A stretch of 64,000 nucleotides of DNA, from contig NC_134442.1 in assembly GCF_030867145.1 (NCBI RefSeq), forward strand, positions 1,317,001 through 1,381,000, read 5' to 3'. Numbering within the stretch: the first letter of the stretch is position 1; each line of letters starts with the position of its first letter. Under the pieces are notes generated by a model. The model had not been told where the DNA came from and did not search any database. It saw only the letters and a program-made list of their open reading frames with translations. Shown in pieces: positions 11,694 through 25,460 of this stretch. A program made the translations under genes and the position numbers. This stretch comes from Opisthocomus hoazin (Eukaryota; Chordata; Aves; Opisthocomiformes; Opisthocomidae).

Positions 11694-13140
11694 CTTCAGT
11701 CTCAACCTGCCATCTGGTTCACCTCCGTTTCTGTCTTGTCTCCTGTCTCTCAGTGCTCTTCCCTCTGCCAGGCACTCTTCCCAGTCACTCCATCACCTGC
11801 CAGTGCCTTTCGCTGTTCTCGTGTTTCGATGGCAGGTGGTACCTTGAAAGCACTGTCCCAGCCATGGGACCTGCACCTATTTCTCTCCTTTCGCCTCTGT
11901 GTGCTCTGGCTGCGTGACACTTTCTTTGACCTCAGAGGCCCTTTGTGCCTGGCTCTCTCCTGCTGCTAAAGCCTGTTCCTGCAAGAGAAGAGGCAATTAG
12001 TTGGTGTCTCCTCCCTGCTATCTCACCTGCATCTCCCTGGCCTGGGCAGCTGGTGGGAACTGTCACCATCAGCCCCAGCTGTCCTAGAAGTCCTCTCCTG
12101 GCTCTGGGTGTGCTTGGCATCGAACGTGGTTCCTGAAGGAGAAGAGCAAAACTCCAAGTAACTCCTGGGCACCAACCTGCTGGGAGAGCTCATTTGAAGG
12201 CAGTTGGCAGCAAGCCCCAAGGCTGCTCCAGGGGTGCTCCCTGTCCCGAGCTCAGCCACAGGTCCCACACCCGGCTCTCTTGTTACCAAGAGGGATTTGC
12301 TTGCATTTTCCTTTTCTTGTAATTCGTGCGTGGGTGCTGGGAAAAGAGGCAGCAGAAGGACGCACTGGCTAAAACCCCTTCTTCCTGCCAGCCATAAAGG
12401 TGCCTCTCGCCTGGGAGCACGAGAAGGACCCCGTGTTACCACTCTCCATTCCTTACAGGCAGTCTGAAGACTATTCACATATTCATTTTCATACACCACC
12501 AAAGTTTTAGCCTCATGTCCCAGCAGTTTGTTTAGAAAAACGTACAATTTAAAAACGTTTTAGAATATCAAGACACCATCTGAAGTCTCCAGCGATGTCT
12601 GAAATGTTTTGAGTTGGCTTTGTCCTGTTTCCTTAGATGCTGAAATATAAGTTAGAACAGCACCACACTCGATCACTTCTCTTTTTTTCACATGTCACAC
12701 AGTGGAATAGAGATGAGAGATCTCCCAGGGAAGTGACAAAAAAGCGGGCCCTGAGCTGGAAGCCACGTGTAGCTGTGTCAGCATGGCACTGTGCTCAGAG
12801 CTAAAATCAGTACAATACATAGGCAACCAAGCAGCTCTTTCTGCAAGGTACAATTCCATGTCATACTGACAGAAGTAGATCGTGAGAGTGCCTTGCAATT
12901 CTTAAAATGCACAATATTGCATGGCATAGACATGTCTGTTGTCTTTGCCTGCAGCAGAAGGCTGGAGTGGAAGGAAGACACAGAGGAGACTCCTCACAGA
13001 GTCAACATGGAATGAGTAAGAAGAGGGGAAAAAAAGTCCCAGAAGCAAAGGTCAAACACATCACCAAGGCATTAAGCTTATTAGCTTGCGGTGCGGTACA
13101 GACTGCTTGTTTTCTTTAATAACACTTGATTTTGATTGTG
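11694..13140. repeat. Unit-A tail, copy 2 (1,447 bp)
   Basis: Carries a one-base deletion (aaggcagttgg for aaggcaggttgg) that is also found in the distant tail of A7. It joins two minus-strand frames into a 174-residue open frame (12023-12547), which I read as chance. Confidence 0.7.
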
Positions 13141-14147
13141 ATAAACCACAATACAAACCAAAACACCATACAGCAGTCAATGCAATAAAAAATACAGTAC
13201 GTACAATAAACGCAACGCCAGGCCCTGCAATACATACCATGCAACTCAACACATACGATACGTACAATACAACACATGCATTGCAATAATGCCGTAGCAT
13301 GACATACAACACAATATAGGATACAACACCAGCACCACAACACAACACGCACAGCACATACAATAGAAAATACAACACACGCATCACATACAACACATGC
13401 TACAGCATACACTGTGTACTGCATACAGTCAAATGCATACAGTACTAAAGACAATACAAACCAAAATACAATGCCTACAACACAAACACAGGATATAGAC
13501 AAGGCAATCTACGCCACACCATACAACACCGTATCATCCAATACCATACAACACACAGTAGGCACCACACGATAAACAATACAATACCGACACAGCATGC
13601 AGTACATACAATGCCTGCATACAGTACAGTGCATACCCTAACCTTCATCAAATAGAATACAATAGATACAGTGCAGAACATAAAATACAATACACCATAT
13701 ACCATACGTGACAGACAATGCAATGCATACTAGACAACACAAATCCCAGTAGTCGAGAAAATACAGTACAAGAAACACCATTCCATATATTCTGTACAAA
13801 ATAATACATAAAATACCTACAATAACATCAATGCCTTACTGTACAATACATTAAAGAGAACACGTAAAATACATTATGACACATAAAATACATAAAATGC
13901 AATACAAAATGCAGTGTAACATTATACCATACAATACCATACCATACAATAGATAACATACAGTACAATATAATACAAACTACAATACAAAGAATACAAT
14001 AAAAACCAGCAGACCATACCATAGAATACAATAAACCCCATACTGTATATACCATACAGCACATGCAATACTTACGAAAAATAAATACCATGCCATGCAA
14101 TAGAATACATACAGAAAATGCCATACCATAAAATAAAGCGCAAAATT
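13141..14147. repeat. G-poor ATACA-type minisatellite, A2
   Basis: Same block as at 6258-7264, of the same length. Confidence 0.92.
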
Positions 14148-14720
14148 CACTCAGCCTTCTCTCCCTAGACTCAGCTTTGTGCCTGTGGATGGAGGCTGCC
14201 CATGCTTCACAGACTCCCATGCCCCATGGGCCAAGTGCCCACCCCTCCTCTGCCACTCCTTGGTACACTTCATGCTTCACACTTCTGATCTTCAGAGCAC
14301 TGCACCAATATTAACTAATCTTCTCTCAAATTTCTTTTACCTTCTTCCACATACGCTTCCTGTGTTGTTGCCTCATGAAGATGTCTTTGGCCTGCTCTTG
14401 TCCCTGAATTGTTATTTTTTTACTTTGAATTTGATATGTTATATAATCTGTGGGGTTGATCCCGGGGTTTGATTTATCTTGAAGATCTCAAAATGCAATC
14501 CAGCCTTACAATCGATCTATAACAAATGAAGGACTATCTTGACATTGCAATAATAGATAAAACAGACTGTCTGAAAGAGGCTTGTGTGCAGCTTGGGTAT
14601 TTGAGAGGACTAGACTGAAGAAATTCAGAACTGTCATAACATGACTGCACTAACTTTTCTGGTAATTGTCTGAACCAGTATCAACTAAATTTTGAAAAAA
14701 CAAAGCATGTTGGAGGCTGA
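14148..14720. repeat. 573-bp unit-A spacer, copy 3
   Basis: Second haplotype: cagccttctctc and cagctttgtg, as in copies 5 and 7. The A-run next to CR1 is interrupted (gaaaaaacaaag), as in copies 6 and 7. Confidence 0.8.
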
Positions 14721-17705
14721 TCATAGAATCACAGAATCACAGATGGTAGAGGTTGGAAGGGACCTCTGTGGGTCATCTAGTCCAACCCCCCTGCCCAAGC
14801 AGGGTCACCTACTATAGGCTGTAGAGGACCTTGTTCAGGCGGGTCTTGAATATATCCAAGAAGGAGACTCCACAACCTCCCTGGGCAGCCTGTTCCAGTG
14901 CTCTGTCACCCTCAGAGGGAAGAAGTTCTTCCTCATGTTCAGACGGAACTTCCTGTGCTTCAGTTTGTGCCCGTTGCCCCTTGTCCTGTCACTGGGCACT
15001 ACTGAAAAGAGCTTGGCCCCATCCTACTGACACCCACCCTGCAGATATTTGTAAGTATATATTAGGTGCCCTCGCAGCCTTCTCTCTTCAGGCTGAACAA
15101 GCCCAGCTCCCTTAGCCTCTCCTTATAGGAGAGATGTTCCAGTCCCCTCACCATCCTCGTAGCCCTTCGCTGGACTCTCTCCAGTAGCTCTTCATCTTAC
15201 TTGAACTGGGGAGCCCAGAACTGAACACAGTTCCAGATGGGGCCTCACCAGGGCAGTGTGAAGGGGAAGAAAATCCTCCCTCGACCTGCTGGCCACACTC
15301 CTCCTAATGCATCCCAGGATCCCATTAGCTTTCTTGGCAGCCATGGCATACTGCTTGCTCTTGGTTAACCTGTCGTTCACCAGGACAACCAGATCCCTCT
15401 CCGCACAGCTGCTCTCCAGCAGGTCCACTCCAAGCCTGTACTGATGCATGGGGTTGTTCCTCCCCAGGAGCAGGACTCTGCATTTGCCTTTGTTGAACCG
15501 CATCAGGTTCCTCTCTGCCCAACTTTCCAGCCTATCCAGGTCACGCTGAATGGCAGCACAGCCTTCTGGTGTATATACCACACCTCCCAGTTTGGTGTCA
15601 TCAGCAAATATGCTGAGGGTACATTCAAACTCTTCATCCAGGTCGTTGATGAAGAAGTGAAACAAGACTGGGCCTAGTACTGACCCCTGAGGGACACCAC
15701 TAGTTACCGGTCTCCAACTAGACTCAGCGCCGCTGACTACAACCCTCTGAGTTCTGCCATTCAGACAGTTCTCAATCCACTTCACCAACCACTCATCTAG
15801 CCCACACTTCCTGAGCTTCCCTAGGAGGATATTATGGGAGACTGTGTCGAAAGCCTTGCTGAAGTCAAGGTAGAAAACATCCACGGCTCTAAATTCATCT
15901 AGCCAGCCAGTCATGCCATCGTAGAAAGCTATCAGATTAGTCAGGCATGATTTCCCCTTGGTGAAGCCATGCTGACTACTCCTGATAACCTTCTTTTCCT
16001 CCACTTGCTTGATGATGGCCTCCAGGATAAGCTGCTCCATCACCTTTCCCGGGATGGAGGTGAGGCTGACCGGCCTGTAGTTCCCTGGGTCCTCCTTCTT
16101 GTCCTTTTAGAAGATTGGAGTGACATTGGCCTTTCTCCAGTCCTCGGGCACCTCTCCTGTCCTCCAGGACCTCTCAAAGATGATGGAGAGTGGCTCAGCA
16201 ATGACATCTGCCAGCTCCCTCAGCACTTGTGGGTGCATTCCATTGGGGCCCATGGATTTGTGGGTATCCAGATTGTTTAATCGATCCCTCACACAGTCCT
16301 CCTCAACCAAGGGAAAGTCGTCCTCTCTGTAGGTTTCTTCTCTTACCTCCAGGGCCTGGGATTCTTGAGGGCCTGCCTTGACACTGAAGACTGAAGCAAA
16401 GAAGGCATTCAGTAGCTCTGCCTTCTCTGCATCCTCTGTCACCAGGACACCCACCTCATTCAGCAGCGGCCCCACATTGTCCCTAGCCTTTCTTTTGCTG
16501 CTGATGTACTTGAAGAAGCCCTTCTTGTTGTTTTTGACATCCCTTGCCAGCTCCAATTCCAAGTGGGTCTTGGCCTTCCTCGTCACATCCCTGCACGCTC
16601 TCACCACGTTTTTGTACTCTTCCCAAGTGGCCTGCCCCTCTTTCCACATTCCACGGACCTTTCTCTTCCAACTGATCTCCACTAGAATCTCCTTGTTCAA
16701 CCATGCAGGTCTCCTTCCTCCTTTGTTATACTTCTTTCTCAGGGGGATGCACCGCTCCTGAGCGTGGAGGAAGTGACATTTAAACAGCGACCAGCACTCT
16801 TGGACCTTCCTGCCTTCGAAAGCCCTGGCCCATGCGATTCTTCCCAGTAGCTCCCTGAAGACGCCAAAGTTAGCCTTTCTGAGGTCCAAGGTTTTGATCC
16901 TGCTTATCGCCCTGCTTCCTCCATGCAGGATTCTGAACTCGACAATTCCATGGTCACTGCAGCTGAGTCTACCTCCGACCTTCACAGCCTCCACCAGTCC
17001 CTCCTTGTTTGTTAATACAAGGTCCAGCAGAGTGCCTTTCCTTGTGGGTTCCTTCACCACTTGCGTCAGAAAGTTATCGTCGATGCTCTGTAGGAACCGC
17101 CTGGATTGTGCCTGCCTAGCTGTATGGTCTTCCCAGCTGATGTCAGGGTGGTTGAAGTCCCCATGAGAACCAGGGCCTGTGATTTTGAGGCTGCTTGTAG
17201 CTGCCTGTAGAAAGCCTCATCAATTTCCTTCTCCTGGTCAGGTGGCACTGTAATGTCACCCGTGTGAGACTGTCCCTTAATTCTTACCCACAAGCTCTCA
17301 ACTCGTTCCTCATTTGCCCCCAGGCCAACCTCAATGCATTCCAGTTGCTCCCTCACATATAGAGCAACTCCACCACCTCTCCTTGTTGGCCTGTCTTTCC
17401 TAAAGAGTCGCTAGCCATCCATGACAGCATGCCAGTCATGCGAGTTGTCCGACCGCGTTTCTGTGATGGCGACCAAGTCATAGCCGTCCTGCTGTATAAT
17501 GGCTTCCAGCTCCTCCTGTTTTTGCCCATGCTACGTGCGTTGGTATAGACACACTTGAGCTGGGCAGCAAATCTCACCCCTGACCCTGGCACGCCAAACC
17601 TGGGCTCTTCCCTAGTGAGCTGGGTGATGTCCCCTTCCCCCTTTGAACCTCGTTTAAAGCCCTCTCAATGAGCCCCGCCAGCTCTGTTTAAAGCCCTCTC
17701 AATAA
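14721..17705 (-). mobile_element. CR1 LINE, copy 3 (inactive)
   Basis: Same insertion. Belongs to a variant group with copy 5 in the RT region but shares the endonuclease stop with copies 1, 2 and 4, so it is a mosaic. Confidence 0.93.
14812..17592 (-). pseudogene. CR1 ORF2 remnant, copy 3
   Basis: Open pieces at 17353-17592, 17066-17356, 16107-17060 and 15192-16043. The RT reads [15 protein letters not shown] (private) and LTKSKQ (shared with copy 5). The fixed frameshifts and the TAA after VTPIF are present. Confidence 0.88.
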
Positions 17706-18576
17706 TCCCCACAGCCTGTCCGACCTTCTTCTTGAGAGCCATTCCACATCCTTTTCTGTGTGGCCCCGCTCTGTACCTGCTAGAGGGGTGGGTCTAGCGG
17801 CCTGGCTGCTGGCGATGGCAGAAGGGAACACAGGTCATAGGGACCCCGCAGTTGGAAAGACCGAGTGTCTCGGGCCAGCTCCTGGTGGGAGCGCTGTGTG
17901 CGTGCGCAGTGCACTAGCGAACCTGAAGCTGGCCTAGCTCTCGAGCAAGAGGACAGAGACCTTTTCAGTCCCGTGGGTGGCATGTGGCTGCAGCCTACCT
18001 GACTGATCAACCCCAGCATTCACAGACCTTACAAGAGGATCAGGCCTGCCAACCACCGGCCACATCTCCACCTGCTGGAGTCAGGAAGGACTTGGAGGTG
18101 CCTGACCACGCATACCCCGAGCTGCTTCCCACCTAGGCACGTCCCCTCTGCACTACCTGTTTGGGGGCTGTGGTGATTAGGGACAGGGCTCAGCCAAACA
18201 AGCAAAGCTGTCTCTGCCAGAGTGCTCTCCCCAGAATGACCCCAGCTCTTCCTTCACATATTGCTGAAGTGTGCCCACCTCTCACACCATTCCCTCTTAA
18301 CCACCTGCAAAAATCTGCTGCTGGCATCACAGAGTATCCACAGAAGACAAGTGACGTTCTCCAAGGCCACCTTCTGCCTGCTCTAAGCAGATATCGGGCA
18401 CCACCTTCAGGTCAATTTTTGAAAACCAAAGCAGCGTGGAGTGCGGTTTGTTTGGGGACGTCTTCTAGTGCCTATGAAGCCATGCTGCTTCCAATTGCAC
18501 GTCTGTGGCCACGCATAGCAGGCAGTGCGACTGCCCGCACCAGTGTTGGCCCAGAAGAGCAATGTAGCTGGTAGAC
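17706..18576. repeat. Shared segment S, copy 3
   Basis: A-type marker base. Private changes include gatcaacccc near 18006 and gaggatcagg near 18036. Confidence 0.9.
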
Positions 18577-20024
18577 CTTCAGTCTCAACCTGCCATCTGG
18601 TTCACCTCCGTTTCTGTCTTGTCTCCTGTCTCTCAGTGCTCTTCCCTCTGCCAGGCACTCTTCCCAGTCACTCCATCACCTGCCAGTGCCTTTCGCTGTT
18701 CTCGTGTTTCGATGGCAGGTGGTACCTTGAAAGCACTGTCCCAGCCATGGGACCTGCACCTATTTCTCTCCTTTCGCCTCTGTGTGCTCTGGCTGCGTGA
18801 CACTTTCTTTGACCTCAGAGGCCCTTTGTGCCTGGCTCTCTCCTGCTGCTAAAGCCTGTTCCTGCAAGAGAAGAGGCAATTAGTTGGTGTCTCCTCCCTG
18901 CTATCTCACCTGCATCTCCCTGGCCTGGGCAGCTGGTGGGAACTGTCACCATCAGCCCCAGCTGTCCTAGAAGTCCTCTCCTGGCTCTGGGTGTGCTTGG
19001 CATCGAACGTGGTTCCTGAAGGAGAAGAGCAAAACTCCAAGTAACTCCTGGGCACCAACCTGCTGGGAGAGCTCATTTGAAGGCAGGTTGGCAGCAAGCC
19101 CCAAGGCTGCTCCAGGGGTGCTCCCTGTCCCGAGCTCAGCCACAGGTCCCACACCCGGCTCTCTTGTTACCAAGAGGGATTTGCTTGCATTTTCCTTTTC
19201 TTGTAATTCGTGCGTGGGTGCTGGGAAAAGAGGCAGCAGAAGGACGCACTGGCTAAAACCCCTTCTTACTGCCAGCCATAAAGGTGCCTCTCGCCTGGGA
19301 GCACGAGAAGGACCCCGTGTTACCACTCTCCATTCCTTACAGGCAGTCTGAAGACTATTCACATATTCATTTTCATACACCACCAAAGTTTTAGCCTCAT
19401 GTCCCAGCAGTTTGTTTAGAAAAACGTACAATTTAAAAACGTTTTAGAATATCAAGACACCATCTGAAGTCTCCAGCGATGTCTGAAATGTTTTGAGTTG
19501 GCTTTGTCCTGTTTCCTTAGATGCTGAAATATAAGTTAGAACAGCACCACACTCGATCACTTCTCTTTTTTTCACATGTCACACAGTGGAATAGAGATGA
19601 GAGATCTCCCAGGGAAGTGACAAAAAAGCGGGCCCTGAGCTGGAAGCCACGTGTAGCTGTGTCAGCATGGCACTGTGCTCAGAGCTAAAATCAGTACAAT
19701 ACATAGGCAACCAAGCAGCTCTTTCTGCAAGGTACAATTCCATGTCATACTGACAGAAGTAGATCGTGAGAGTGCCTTGCAATTCTTAAAATGCACAATA
19801 TTGCATGGCATAGACATGTCTGTTGTCTTTGCCTGCAGCAGAAGGCTGGAGTGGAAGGAAGACACAGAGGAGACTCCTCACAGAGTCAACATGGAATGAG
19901 TAAGAAGAGGGGAAAAAAAGTCCCAGAAGCAAAGGTCAAACACATCACCAAGGCATTAAGCTTATTAGCTTGCGGTGCGGTACAGACTGCTTGTTTTCTT
20001 TAATAACACTTGATTTTGATTGTG
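18577..20024. repeat. Unit-A tail, copy 3
   Basis: Same marker state as copy 1 (T, C, G at the three sites described there); full length. Confidence 0.7.
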
Positions 20025-21031
20025 ATAAACCACAATACAAACCAAAACACCATACAGCAGTCAATGCAATAAAAAATACAGTACGTACAATAAACGCAAC
20101 GCCAGGCCCTGCAATACATACCATGCAACTCAACACATACGATACGTACAATACAACACATGCATTGCAATAATGCCGTAGCATGACATACAACACAATA
20201 TAGGATACAACACCAGCACCACAACACAACACGCACAGCACATACAATAGAAAATACAACACACGCATCACATACAACACATGCTACAGCATACACTGTG
20301 TACTGCATACAGTCAAATGCATACAGTACTAAAGACAATACAAACCAAAATACAATGCCTACAACACAAACACAGGATATAGACAAGGCAATCTACGCCA
20401 CACCATACAACACCGTATCATCCAATACCATACAACACACAGTAGGCACCACACGATAAACAATACAATACCGACACAGCATGCAGTACATACAATGCCT
20501 GCATACAGTACAGTGCATACCCTAACCTTCATCAAATAGAATACAATAGATACAGTGCAGAACATAAAATACAATACACCATATACCATACGTGACAGAC
20601 AATGCAATGCATACTAGACAACACAAATCCCAGTAGTCGAGAAAATACAGTACAAGAAACACCATTCCATATATTCTGTACAAAATAATACATAAAATAC
20701 CTACAATAACATCAATGCCTTACTGTACAATACATTAAAGAGAACACGTAAAATACATTATGACACATAAAATACATAAAATGCAATACAAAATGCAGTG
20801 TAACATTATACCATACAATACCATACCATACAATAGATAACATACAGTACAATATAATACAAACTACAATACAAAGAATACAATAAAAACCAGCAGACCA
20901 TACCATAGAATACAATAAACCCCATACTGTATATACCATACAGCACATGCAATACTTACGAAAAATAAATACCATGCCATGCAATAGAATACATACAGAA
21001 AATGCCATACCATAAAATAAAGCGCAAAATT
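20025..21031. repeat. G-poor ATACA-type minisatellite, A3
   Basis: Same block and length as in A1. Confidence 0.92.
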
Positions 21032-21604
21032 CACTCAGCTTTCTCTCCCTAGACTCAGGTTTGTGCCTGTGGATGGAGGCTGCCCATGCTTCACAGACTC
21101 CCATGCCCCATGGGCCAAGTGCCCACCCCTCCTCTGCCACTCCTTGGTACACTTCATGCTTCACACTTCTGATCTTCAGAGCACTGCACCCATATTAACT
21201 AATCTTCTCTCAAATTTCTTTTACCTTCTTCCACATACGCTTCCTGTGTTGTTGCCTCATGAAGATGTCTTTGGCCTGCTCTTGTCCCTGAATTGTTATT
21301 TTTTTACTTTGAATTTGATATGTTATATAATCTGTGGGGTTGATCCCGGGGTTTGATTTATCTTGAAGATCTCAAAATGCAATCCAGCCTTACAATCGAT
21401 CTATAACAAATGAAGGACTATCTTGACATTGCAATAATAGATAAAACAGACTGTCTGAAAGAGGCTTGTGTGCAGCTTGGGTATTTGAGAGGACTAGACT
21501 GAAGAAATTCAGAACTGTCATAACATGACTGCACTAACTTTTCTGGTAATTGTCTGAACCAGTATCAACTAAATTTTGAAAAAAAAAAGCATGTTGGAGG
21601 TTGA
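21032..21604. repeat. 573-bp unit-A spacer, copy 4
   Basis: Returns to the first haplotype (cagctttctctc, caggtttgtg, gcacccatatt), like copy 2. Confidence 0.8.
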
Positions 21605-24589
21605 TCATAGAATCACAGAATCACAGATGGTAGAGTTTGGAAGGCACCTCTGTGGGTCATCTAGTCCAACCCCCCTGCCCAAGCAGGGTCACCTACTATA
21701 GGCTGTAGAGGACCTTGTTCAGGCGGGTCTTGAATATCTCCAAGAAGGAGACTCCACAACCTCCCTGGGCAGCCTGTTCCAGTGCTCTGTCACCCTCAGA
21801 GGGAAGAAGTTCTTCCTCATGTTCAGACGGAACTTCCTGTGCTTCAGTTTGTGCCCGTTGCCCCTTGTCCTGTCACTGGGCACTACTGAAAAGAGCTTGG
21901 CCCCATCCTACTGACACCCACCCTGCAGATATTTGTAAGTATATATTAGGTGCCCTCGCAGCCTTCTCTCTTCAGGCTGAACAAGCCCAGCTCCCTTAGC
22001 CTCTCCTTATAGGAGAGATGTTCCAGTCCCCTCACCATCCTCGTAGCCCTTCGCTGGACTCTCTCCAGTAGCTCTTCATCTTACTTGAACTGGGGAGCCC
22101 AGAACTGAACACAGTTCCAGATGGGGCCTCACCAGGGCAGTGTGAAGGGGAAGAAAATCCTCCCTCGACCTGCTGGCCACACTCCTCCTAATGCATCCCA
22201 GGATCCCATTAGCTTTCTTGGCAGCCATGGCATACTGCTTGCTCATGGTTAACCTGTCGTTCACCAGGACAACCACATCCCTCTCCGCACAGCTGCTCTC
22301 CAGCAGGTCCACTCCAAGCCTGTACTGATGCATGGGGTTGTTCCTCCCCAGGAGCAGGACTCTGCATTTGCCTTTGTTGAACCGCATCAGGTTCCTCTCT
22401 GCCCAACTTTCCAGCCTATCCAGGTCACGCTGAATGGCAGCACAGCCTTCTGGTGTATATACCACACCTCCCAGTTTGGTGTCATCAGCAAATATGCTGA
22501 GGGTACATTCAAACTCTTCATCCAGGTCGTTGATGAAGAAGTGAAACAAGACTGGGCCTAGTACTGACCCCTGAGGGACACCACTAGTTACCGGTCTCCA
22601 ACTAGACTCAGCGCCGCTGACTACAACCCTCTGAGTTCTGCCATTCAGACAGTTCTCAATCCACTTCACCAACCACTCATCTAGCCCACACTTCCTGAGC
22701 TTCCCTAGGAGGATATTATGGGAGACTGTGTCGAAAGCCTTGCTGAAGTCAAGGTAGAAAACATCCACGGCTCTAACTTCATCTAGCCAGCCAGTCATGC
22801 CATCGTAGAAAGCTATCAGAGTAGTCAGGCATGAGTTCCCCTTGGTGAAGCCATGCTGACTACTCCTGATAACCTTCTTTTCCTCCACTTGCTTGATGAT
22901 GGCCTCCAGGATAAGCTGCTCCATCACCTTTCCCGGGATGGAGGTGAGGCTGACCGGCCTGTAGTTCCCTGGGTCCTGCTTCTTGTCCTTTTAGAAGATT
23001 GGAGTGACATTGGCCTTCCTCCAGTCCTCGGGCACCTCTCCTGTCCTCCAGGACCTCTCAAAGATGATGGAGAGTGGCTCAGCAATGACATCTGCCAGCT
23101 CCCTCAGCACTTGTGGGTGCATTCCATTGGGGCCCATGGATTTGTGGGTATCCAGATTGTTTAATCGATCCCTCACACAGTCCTCCTCAACCAAGGGAAA
23201 GTCGTCCTCTCTGTAGGTTTCTTCTCTTACCTCCAGGGCCTGGGATTCTTGAGGGCCTGCCTTGACACTGAAGACTGAAGCAAAGAAGGCATTCAGTAGC
23301 TCTGCCTTCTCTGCATCCTCTGTCACCAGGACACCCACCTCATTCAGCAGCGGCCCCACATTGTCCCTAGCCTTTCTTTTGCTGCTGATGTACTTGAAGA
23401 AGCCCTTCTTGTTGTTTTTGACATCCCTTGCCAGCTCCAATTCCAAGTGGGTCTTGGCCTTCCTCGTCACATCCCTGCACGCTCTCACCACGTTTTTGTA
23501 CTCTTCCCAAGTGGCCTGCCCCTCTTTCCACATTCCACAGACCTTTCTCTTCCAACTGATCTCCACTAGAATCTCCTTGTTCAACCATGCAGGTCTCCTT
23601 CCTCCTTTGTTATACTTCTTTCTCAGGGGGATGCACCGCTCCTGAGCGTGGAGGAAGTGACATTTAAACAGCGACCAGCACTCTTGGACCTTCCTGCCTT
23701 CGAAAGCCCTGGCCCATGCGATTCTTCCCAGTAGCTCCCTGAAGACGCCAAAGTTAGCCTTTCTGAGGTCCAAGGTTTTGATCCTGCTTATCGCCCTGCT
23801 TCCTCCATGCAGGATTCTGAACTCGACCATTCCATGGTCACTGCAGCTGAGTCTACCTCCGACCTTCACAGCCTCCACCAGTCCCTCCTTGTTTGTTAAT
23901 ACAAGGTCCAGCAGAGTGCCTTTCCTTGTGGGTTCCTTCACCACTTGCGTCAGAAAGTTATCGTCGATGCTCTGTAGGAACCGCCTGGATTGTGCCTGCC
24001 TAGCTGTATGGTCTTCCCAGCTGATGTCAGGGTGGTTGAAGTCCCCATGAGAACCAGGGCCTGTGATTTTGAGGCTGCTTGTAGCTGCCTGTAGAAAGCC
24101 TCATCAATTTCCTTCTCCTGGTCAGGTGGCACTGTAATGTCACCCGTGTGAGACTGTCCCTTAATTCTTACCCGCAAGCTCTCAACTCGTTCCTCATTTG
24201 CCCCCAGGCCAACCTCAATGCATTCCAGTTGCTCCCTCACATATAGAGCAACTCCACCACCTCTCCTTGTTGGCCTGTCTTTCCTAAAGAGTCGCTAGCC
24301 ATCCATGACAGCATGCCAGTCATGCGAGTTGTCCGACCGCGTTTCTGTGATGGCGACCAAGTCATAGCCGTCCTGCTGTATAATGGCTTCCAGCTCCTCC
24401 TGTTTTTGCCCATGCTACGTGCGTTGGTATAGACACACTTGAGCTGGGCAGCAAATCTCACCCCTGACCCTGGCACGCCAAACCTGGGCTCTTCCCTAGT
24501 GAGCTGGGTGATGTCCCCTTCCCCCTTTGAACCTCGTTTAAAGCCCTCTCAATGAGCCCCGCCAGCTCTGTTTAAAGCCCTCTCAATAA
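21605..24589 (-). mobile_element. CR1 LINE, copy 4 (inactive)
   Basis: Same insertion. Private changes near the 3' end: tagagtttggaaggcacctc at 21632-21651, where the others read tagaggttggaagggacctc. Confidence 0.93.
21696..24476 (-). pseudogene. CR1 ORF2 remnant, copy 4
   Basis: Open pieces at 24237-24476, 23950-24240, 22991-23944 and 22076-22927. Private residue changes include ERDVVV (ERDLVV elsewhere) and ESLRVR (ESLWVR elsewhere). Carries the endonuclease TAG. Confidence 0.88.
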
Positions 24590-25460
24590 TCCCCACAGCC
24601 TGTCCGACCTTCTTCTTGAGAGCCATTCCACATCCTTTTCTGTGTGGCCCCGCTCTGTACCTGCTAGAGGGGTGGGTCTAGCGGCCTGGCTGCTGGCGAT
24701 GGCAGAAGGGAACACAGGTCATAGGGACCCCGCAGTTGGAAAGACCGAGTGTCTCGGGCCAGCTCCTGGTGGGAGCGCTGTGTGCGTGCGCAGTGCACTA
24801 GCGAACCTGAAGCTGGCCTAGCTCTCGAGCAAGAGGACAGAGACCTTTTCAGTCCCGTGGGTGGCATGTGGCTGCAGCCTACCTGACTGATCAGCCCCAG
24901 CATTCACAGACCTTACAAGAGGACCAGGCCTGCCAACCACCGGCCACATCTCCACCTGCTGGAGTCAGGAAGGACTTGGAGGTGCTTGACCACGCATACC
25001 CCGAGCTGCTTCCCACCTAGGCACGTCCCCTCTGCACTACCTGTTTGGGGGCTGTGGTGATTAGGGACAGGGCTCAGCCAAACAAGCAAAGCTGTCTCTG
25101 CCAGAGTGCTCTCCCCAGAATGACCCCAGCTCTTCCTTCACATATTGCTGAAGTGTGCCCACCTCTCACACCATTCCGTCTTAACCACCTGCAAAAATCT
25201 GCTGCTGGCATCACAGAGTATCCACAGAAGACAAGTGACGTTCTCCAAGGCCACCTTCTGCCTGCTCTAAGCAGATATCGGGCACCACCTTCAGGTCAAT
25301 TTTTGAAAACCAAAGCAGCGTGGAGTGCGGTTTGTTTGGGGACGTCTTCTAGTGCCTATGAAGCCATGCTGCTTCCAATTGCACGTCTGTGGCCACGCAT
25401 AGCAGGCAGTGCGACTGCCCGCACCAGTGTTGGCCCAGAAGAGCAATGTAGCTGGTAGAC
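24590..25460. repeat. Shared segment S, copy 4
   Basis: A-type marker base; private change ccattccgtctt near 25175. Confidence 0.9.

Larger units (their letters stand above)
10823..17705. repeat. Tandem unit A2 (6,883 bp)
   Basis: One base shorter than the other full A units because of a G deletion in the tail near 12201. Contains CR1 copy 3. Confidence 0.95.
17706..24589. repeat. Tandem unit A3 (6,884 bp)
   Basis: Full A unit containing CR1 copy 4. Confidence 0.95.

Noticed and set aside
12023-12547. A 174-residue minus-strand frame in the A2 tail (also at 62444-62968)
   Set aside because: It exists only because of a one-base deletion that fuses two frames present in other copies; no family resemblance.
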